Positions 34,583-36,358 of a stretch of DNA of 36,358 bases are shown here, piece by piece. The DNA is from Burkholderiales bacterium. GTDB lineage: Bacteria; Pseudomonadota; Gammaproteobacteria; Burkholderiales; Burkholderiaceae_C. The stretch lies in contig JANYEE010000021.1 in NCBI GenBank assembly GCA_025363275.1, positions 1-36,358 of the forward strand. The letters are read 5' to 3'. The translations under genes were made by a program, and so were the position numbers. The notes beneath the pieces are model-generated. The model was not told the origin of the DNA. It was given only the letters and a program-made list of their open reading frames with translations, and did no database searches. Within the stretch, counting starts at the first letter, position 1. Each line of letters begins with the position of its first letter.

Positions 34583-35983
34583 GTGTCGTTTACCGATCAA
34601 TCGCCCGCACAGTTGCAACACGACGTTTCACCGCATGGTGTTTCCATTGGCGACGCGCTCAAGTTCTGGCTCAAGCTGGGCTTCATCAGCTTCGGCGGGC
34701 CGGCCGGGCAAATTGCCATCATGCACCGCGCGCTGGTGGAAGAGAAACGCTGGATCTCGGAAAAGCGCTTCTTGCATGCCCTCAACTACTGCATGCTGCT
34801 GCCCGGCCCCGAGGCGCAGCAACTCGCCACCTACTTGGGCTGGCTGATGCACCGCACCTGGGGCGGCGTGTTGGCGGGGGCCTTGTTCGTGTTGCCATCG
34901 CTGTTCATTCTGATCGGCTTGAGTTGGATCTACGTGGCCTTTGGTCAGGTGCCGTGGGTGGCAGGATTGCTTTACGGCATCAAACCGGCGGTGGCGGCCA
35001 TTGTGGTGCAGGCGGTGCACCGCATGGGCAGCAAAATATTGAAAAATCCGGCCAAGGCCCCCGTGTTATCTGCCGTTGCAGCTATTAGTTTTATAGCAAT
35101 TTATTGTTTCCAAGTGCCTTTTCCTTGGGTGGTGTTGGCGGCGGGCGGGGTGGGTTGGCTGGGGGCGCGTTGGGTGCCTGGCCAGTTTGCTGTGGGTCGT
35201 GGACATGGGGCTGGTGGCCCCCTAATCCACACGGGTCGCTACGCTATTGATGACTACACCCCCACACCCGCCCACGCCCGCTTTACCCCCGCGCGCCTGG
35301 TCCGGGTGCTGGCCACCGGTGCTGCGCTGTGGCTGCTGCCGACGGCGGCCCTGGTAGTTTGGCAGGGCGGGGACGCTACGCTGGCCCAGATGGCCTGGTT
35401 CTTCACCAAGGCCGCGCTTATGACCTTTGGCGGCGCCTACGCCGTGCTGCCCTATGTCTACCAAGGGGCGGTGGAGCACTTTGGCTGGCTCAGTGCGTTG
35501 CAAATGATGGATGGTTTGGCCCTGGGTGAAACCACGCCCGGCCCGCTCATCATGGTGGTGGCCTATGTCGGCTTCCTGGGTGGCTACCAGCAGCAGGTGT
35601 TGGGGCCCGATGCGCTGTTCTGGGGTGCGGCCCTGGCGGCCACGGTGGTGACCTGGTTTACGTTCTTGCCGTCCTTTATCTTCATTCTGGCCGGTGGCCC
35701 CCTGGTGGAATCCACCCACGGCAAGCTGCAATTCACCGCGCCACTGGCGGCCATTTCGGCGGCTGTGGTGGGAGTGGTTGCCAGTCTTGCTCTGTTTTTT
35801 ATAGCACACATGGCAATAAAGACCTGGGCCCCAGCCGTATTGGACTCTGAAATTGACTGGATGGCCGTTTTTATTGCCCTGGGAGCGGCCGTGGCGCTGC
35901 TGCGCTTCAAGCGGGGGGTGATGCCGGTCTTGCTGGTGTGTGCGCTGGCGGGCTGGGCGGCCAAGGTGCTGGGCTGGGCCTAA
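34583..35983 (+). CDS. chrA: ChrA-family chromate/anion transporter
   Basis: 466 residues from a GTG at 34583, 9 nt after metW. It has two homologous halves, each opening with the CHR signature: KLGFISFGGPAGQIAIMHR (about 31-49) and KAALMTFGGAYAVLPYV (about 276-292). About ten membrane helices are predicted. Family members export chromate or related anions in exchange or by proton-coupled transport. Chromate as the natural substrate is not shown here. The sequence between the halves (about 200-235) is long and hydrophilic. Residues from 167 and 403 are encoded by copies of the dispersed repeat. Confidence 0.9.
   Translation: MSFTDQSPAQLQHDVSPHGVSIGDALKFWLKLGFISFGGPAGQIAIMHRALVEEKRWISEKRFLHALNYCMLLPGPEAQQLATYLGWLMHRTWGGVLAGALFVLPSLFILIGLSWIYVAFGQVPWVAGLLYGIKPAVAAIVVQAVHRMGSKILKNPAKAPVLSAVAAISFIAIYCFQVPFPWVVLAAGGVGWLGARWVPGQFAVGRGHGAGGPLIHTGRYAIDDYTPTPAHARFTPARLVRVLATGAALWLLPTAALVVWQGGDATLAQMAWFFTKAALMTFGGAYAVLPYVYQGAVEHFGWLSALQMMDGLALGETTPGPLIMVVAYVGFLGGYQQQVLGPDALFWGAALAATVVTWFTFLPSFIFILAGGPLVESTHGKLQFTAPLAAISAAVVGVVASLALFFIAHMAIKTWAPAVLDSEIDWMAVFIALGAAVALLRFKRGVMPVLLVCALAGWAAKVLGWA
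35081..35097 (+). repeat. head palindrome of dispersed repeat inside chrA
   Basis: GCTATTAGTTTTATAGC is in frame (A-I-S-F-I-A) in a membrane segment of ChrA. Downstream sequence (TGTTTCCAAGTGCC, CCTTGGG) diverges from the other copies, so this is either a decayed or a variant copy. Confidence 0.5.
35789..35836 (+). repeat. dispersed repeat inside chrA, in frame
   Basis: It begins GCTCTGTTTTTTATAGC and ends GACCTGGGCCCCAGCC. It aligns without gaps to the intergenic copy (26 of the first 40 bases). It encodes A-L-F-F-I-A-H-M-A-I-K-T-W-A-P-A near the C terminus, in the same phase as the other coding copies. Confidence 0.7.
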
Positions 35984-36007
35984 GGGCCACACGGCTAAGA
36001 TTTGGCC

Positions 36008-36358
36008 ATGCCCCAATTCGCCGCCAACCTCAGCCTGCTCTACCCCGAGCACCCGTTTCTGGACCGTTTTGCAGCCGCTGCCGCCGATGGTTTTCGGGCC
36101 GTCGAGTTTCTGTTCCCCTATGCCTACCCGGCCGCGCAGATACGTGCCTTGCTGGATGCCCATGGTTTGCAGTTGGTGCTGTTCAATGCGCCGCCTGCGG
36201 GCCTAGATGCTGCCAGCATGGCCAGCGCCTGGGACCGAGGCGAACGCGGCACGGCCGCACTGCCAGGGCGCGAGGCCGAGTGCGCGTCTGGCCTAGCGCT
36301 GGCGCTGGACTACGCCTACGCACTGGGCTGTCCGCGTATCCACCTGATGGCGGGCTGT
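36008..36358 (+). CDS. hyi: hydroxypyruvate isomerase (partial, C terminus beyond window)
   Basis: 117 residues are visible from ATG 36008 to the window end, with no stop. It starts [21 protein letters not shown], followed by [28 protein letters not shown] and [12 protein letters not shown]. These match the N-terminal half of the TIM-barrel Hyi/OtnI family, which interconverts hydroxypyruvate and tartronate semialdehyde in glyoxylate metabolism. 24 nt separate it from chrA. Confidence 0.9.
   Translation, partial: MPQFAANLSLLYPEHPFLDRFAAAAADGFRAVEFLFPYAYPAAQIRALLDAHGLQLVLFNAPPAGLDAASMASAWDRGERGTAALPGREAECASGLALALDYAYALGCPRIHLMAGC

Overview
The window looks like chromosome from a betaproteobacterium of the order Burkholderiales, most likely a Comamonadaceae member close to Rhodoferax or Polaromonas. 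This is inferred from the gyrB-dnaN-dnaA / rpmH-rnpA-yidD-yidC-mnmE arrangement, the protein sequences as I recognise them, the metX-metW pair, and short dispersed repeats of a type I associate with this family. No database search was possible.

Layout. 1-7689: a beta-glucoside/beta-glucan utilisation locus. It holds the tail of a probable GH16 glucanase, a polysaccharide deacetylase, and a leftward operon (two ABC sugar permeases, GH1, ABC ATPase, GH30) with a perfect LacI-type operator in front and a LacI-family regulator upstream. No sugar-binding protein gene is present. 7857-17482: the replication-origin region. gyrB, dnaN and dnaA read leftward, and rpmH, rnpA, yidD, yidC and mnmE read rightward, from a short AT-rich intergenic stretch with DnaA boxes. 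17524-23883: an unknown protein, apt, a KefB/C-type antiporter, then the LPS genes kdsD-kdsC-lptC and a short-chain dehydrogenase. 23966-24418: a glycine-rich RRM RNA-binding protein.

24582-30896: an ECF sigma factor and a small zinc-finger anti-sigma candidate, divergent from a complete bufferin-type (DUF2282/DUF692/DUF2063/DoxX) copper-peptide operon. It continues into a GGDEF-EAL phosphodiesterase and a CAT-family acyltransferase. 31004-32619: a methyltransferase and glycosyltransferase-like pair. 32649-34573: metX-metW behind a SAM-II riboswitch. 34583-35983: a ChrA-type transporter. 36008-end: the start of a hydroxypyruvate isomerase.

Two things stand out. First, the metX leader has a SAM-II aptamer, then an intrinsic terminator ending at the metX start codon. 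The aptamer's conserved GCTAAA strand can pair with the terminator loop, giving a complete transcription-attenuation switch. Second, a 48-49 nt palindrome-headed repeat occurs between genes and also inside the coding sequences of mnmE, bufC and chrA (clearly once, probably twice). All of these are in the same reading frame, which recalls the palindromic elements of Rickettsia. A different GC-rich repeat seems to have inserted in frame in metX.
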